Translations under genes and position numbers: made by a program | Shown: positions 63,215 through 64,000 of the stretch, piece by piece | How positions within the stretch are numbered: the first letter of the stretch is position 1 | Layout: the number at the start of each line of letters is the position of its first letter | Source of the DNA: Sphingomonas sp. Leaf9 | Lineage (GTDB): Bacteria; Pseudomonadota; Alphaproteobacteria; Sphingomonadales; Sphingomonadaceae | Assembly (NCBI RefSeq): GCF_001421355.1 | Contig: NZ_LMKC01000001.1 | Span: 434,001-498,000 of the forward strand | Length of the DNA stretch: 64,000 nucleotides | Direction of reading: 5' to 3' | The notes under the pieces: model-generated | Databases searched by the model: none | The model's input: only the letters and a program-made list of their open reading frames with translations | What the model was told of the DNA's origin: nothing

Positions 63215-64000
63215 ATGAGCAGCGCCGCCCCCGTTCCCGATCGCTACGCCCACCCCGTCGCGTGGGAGACGCCGTTACCGCCGATGTCGATGGTGACGCT
63301 GTTCGAAGAATCCGCCGCCCGCCGCGGCGACGCCCCGCTGATCGATTTCCTCGGCCGCCACTACAGCTATGCCGAAACGAAGAACGGCGCGGATCGCGTC
63401 GCCTGCGGCCTTGCGGCGATGGGCTATGGTCCGGGCGACCGCATCGGGCTGTTCCTGCCCAACGTGCCGCATTATGTCGCGGCCTATTACGGCATCCTGA
63501 AACTCGGCGCGACGGTGGTAAACTTCTCGCCGCTCTACACGGCGCAGGAATTGGCGGCGCAGGTCGAGGATTCGGGGACCAAGCTGCTCTTCACCCTGTC
63601 GGCCTCGGCACTGCTGCCGACCGCGCTCAAGGTGCTGGAGAACAGCTCGCTCGAACGGCTGATCGTGGGATCGGTCGCGGGTGCGCTGCCACCAGCCAAG
63701 TCGCTCTTCTACCGCTGGTTCCGCGCAAAGGAGGTGACGCCGCGCCCCGCCGATCCCCGCGTCACCGCCTTTTCCGCGCTGATCGCCAATGACGGCGGCT
63801 GCGGCACGCCGACGATCGATCCCGAACGCGACCTCGCGCTGATCCAGTATACCGGCGGCACCACCGGCAGTCCCAAGGGGGCGATGCTCAGCCACGCCAA
63901 TCTGTCGGCCAATGCGCGGCAGGTCGCATGGCTCGACCCCGATGGCCCGACGCCCGGCGAACGCATCATCGGCGCGCTGCCGATGTTCCATGTCTTTGCC
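63215..64000 (+). CDS. Long-chain fatty acid-CoA ligase, partial (C-terminus off the right edge)
   Basis: The first 262 codons of an ATP-dependent acyl-CoA synthetase. The AMP-binding P-loop is QYTGGTTGSPKGAMLSHANL, with GDRIGLFLPNVPHYVAAYYGILKLGATVVNFSPLYTAQEL upstream and the LPMFHVFA motif at the edge. Layout (start MSSAAPVPDRYAHPVAWE) matches long-chain or dicarboxylate-CoA ligases. The second half, which would settle chain-length specificity, lies beyond the window. Confidence 0.9.
   Translation, partial: MSSAAPVPDRYAHPVAWETPLPPMSMVTLFEESAARRGDAPLIDFLGRHYSYAETKNGADRVACGLAAMGYGPGDRIGLFLPNVPHYVAAYYGILKLGATVVNFSPLYTAQELAAQVEDSGTKLLFTLSASALLPTALKVLENSSLERLIVGSVAGALPPAKSLFYRWFRAKEVTPRPADPRVTAFSALIANDGGCGTPTIDPERDLALIQYTGGTTGSPKGAMLSHANLSANARQVAWLDPDGPTPGERIIGALPMFHVFA

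Overview
The window is GC-rich, densely coded chromosomal DNA from an alphaproteobacterium, most likely a sphingomonad (Sphingomonas or a close relative). The grounds are the divL-tsaE-amgK-murU-addB-addA-trxA gene string, a large TonB-dependent receptor, an alphaproteobacterial-type GshA, a CC0125/CC1285-type lipoprotein, and intergenic palindromic repeats of the kind common in sphingomonads. There is no transposase, integrase, phage gene, plasmid function, CRISPR array or rRNA. The only RNA gene seen is tRNA-Asn. It reads as core chromosome.

Layout. 1-4.1 kb: the N-terminal part of a degenerate GGDEF protein running off the left edge, then moaA-nadK, tRNA-Asn and a lipoprotein. 4.1-4.5 kb: a terminator and two palindromic repeats. 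4.5-9.3 kb: secA, a small membrane protein and a TonB-like protein (minus), then argJ (plus). 9.4-21.1 kb: one long minus-strand unit, divL-tsaE-amgK-murU-addB-addA-trxA plus a small exported protein, with almost every junction overlapping. It links cell-cycle signalling, tRNA modification, cell-wall recycling and recombination. 21.3-26.6 kb: TonB-dependent receptor, ahcY behind a perfect 20-bp operator-like palindrome, and yqgE. 26.7-31 kb: peroxiredoxin, an Ala/Lys-rich stress-type protein, AMP nucleosidase and a flippase. 31-38.8 kb: a DUF305 lipoprotein, an unknown exported protein, polA, chrA, a TlpA-like thioredoxin and typA. 39-46.2 kb: a TelA/XpaC-like pair, a lipoprotein, a TonB protein, and a minus-strand ubiA-pmbA-cysQ-like-SUKH unit. 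46.2-49.3 kb: small proteins, a Gdx/SugE exporter, rsmE and gshA. 49.4-57.5 kb: a membrane methyltransferase, an M61 peptidase, ppa, a 2OG oxygenase, a TfoX-like protein, a DMT transporter, a DUF1345 protein and ispG. 57.5-64 kb: an acyltransferase, isoaspartyl peptidase, a VOC protein, an S1/P1 nuclease, a lipoprotein, a 7TM-GGDEF cyclase and the start of an acyl-CoA ligase cut by the right edge.

I do not see a convincing undescribed multi-gene system. The points most worth a second look are the DivL pseudokinase with Tyr in place of the phospho-acceptor His, the palindrome over the ahcY promoter, the intergenic repeat families (one copy supplies the C-terminus of a protein), and a few uncharacterised small proteins embedded in conserved operons. 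Start codons were judged by eye from ribosome-binding sites and overlaps and several remain uncertain.
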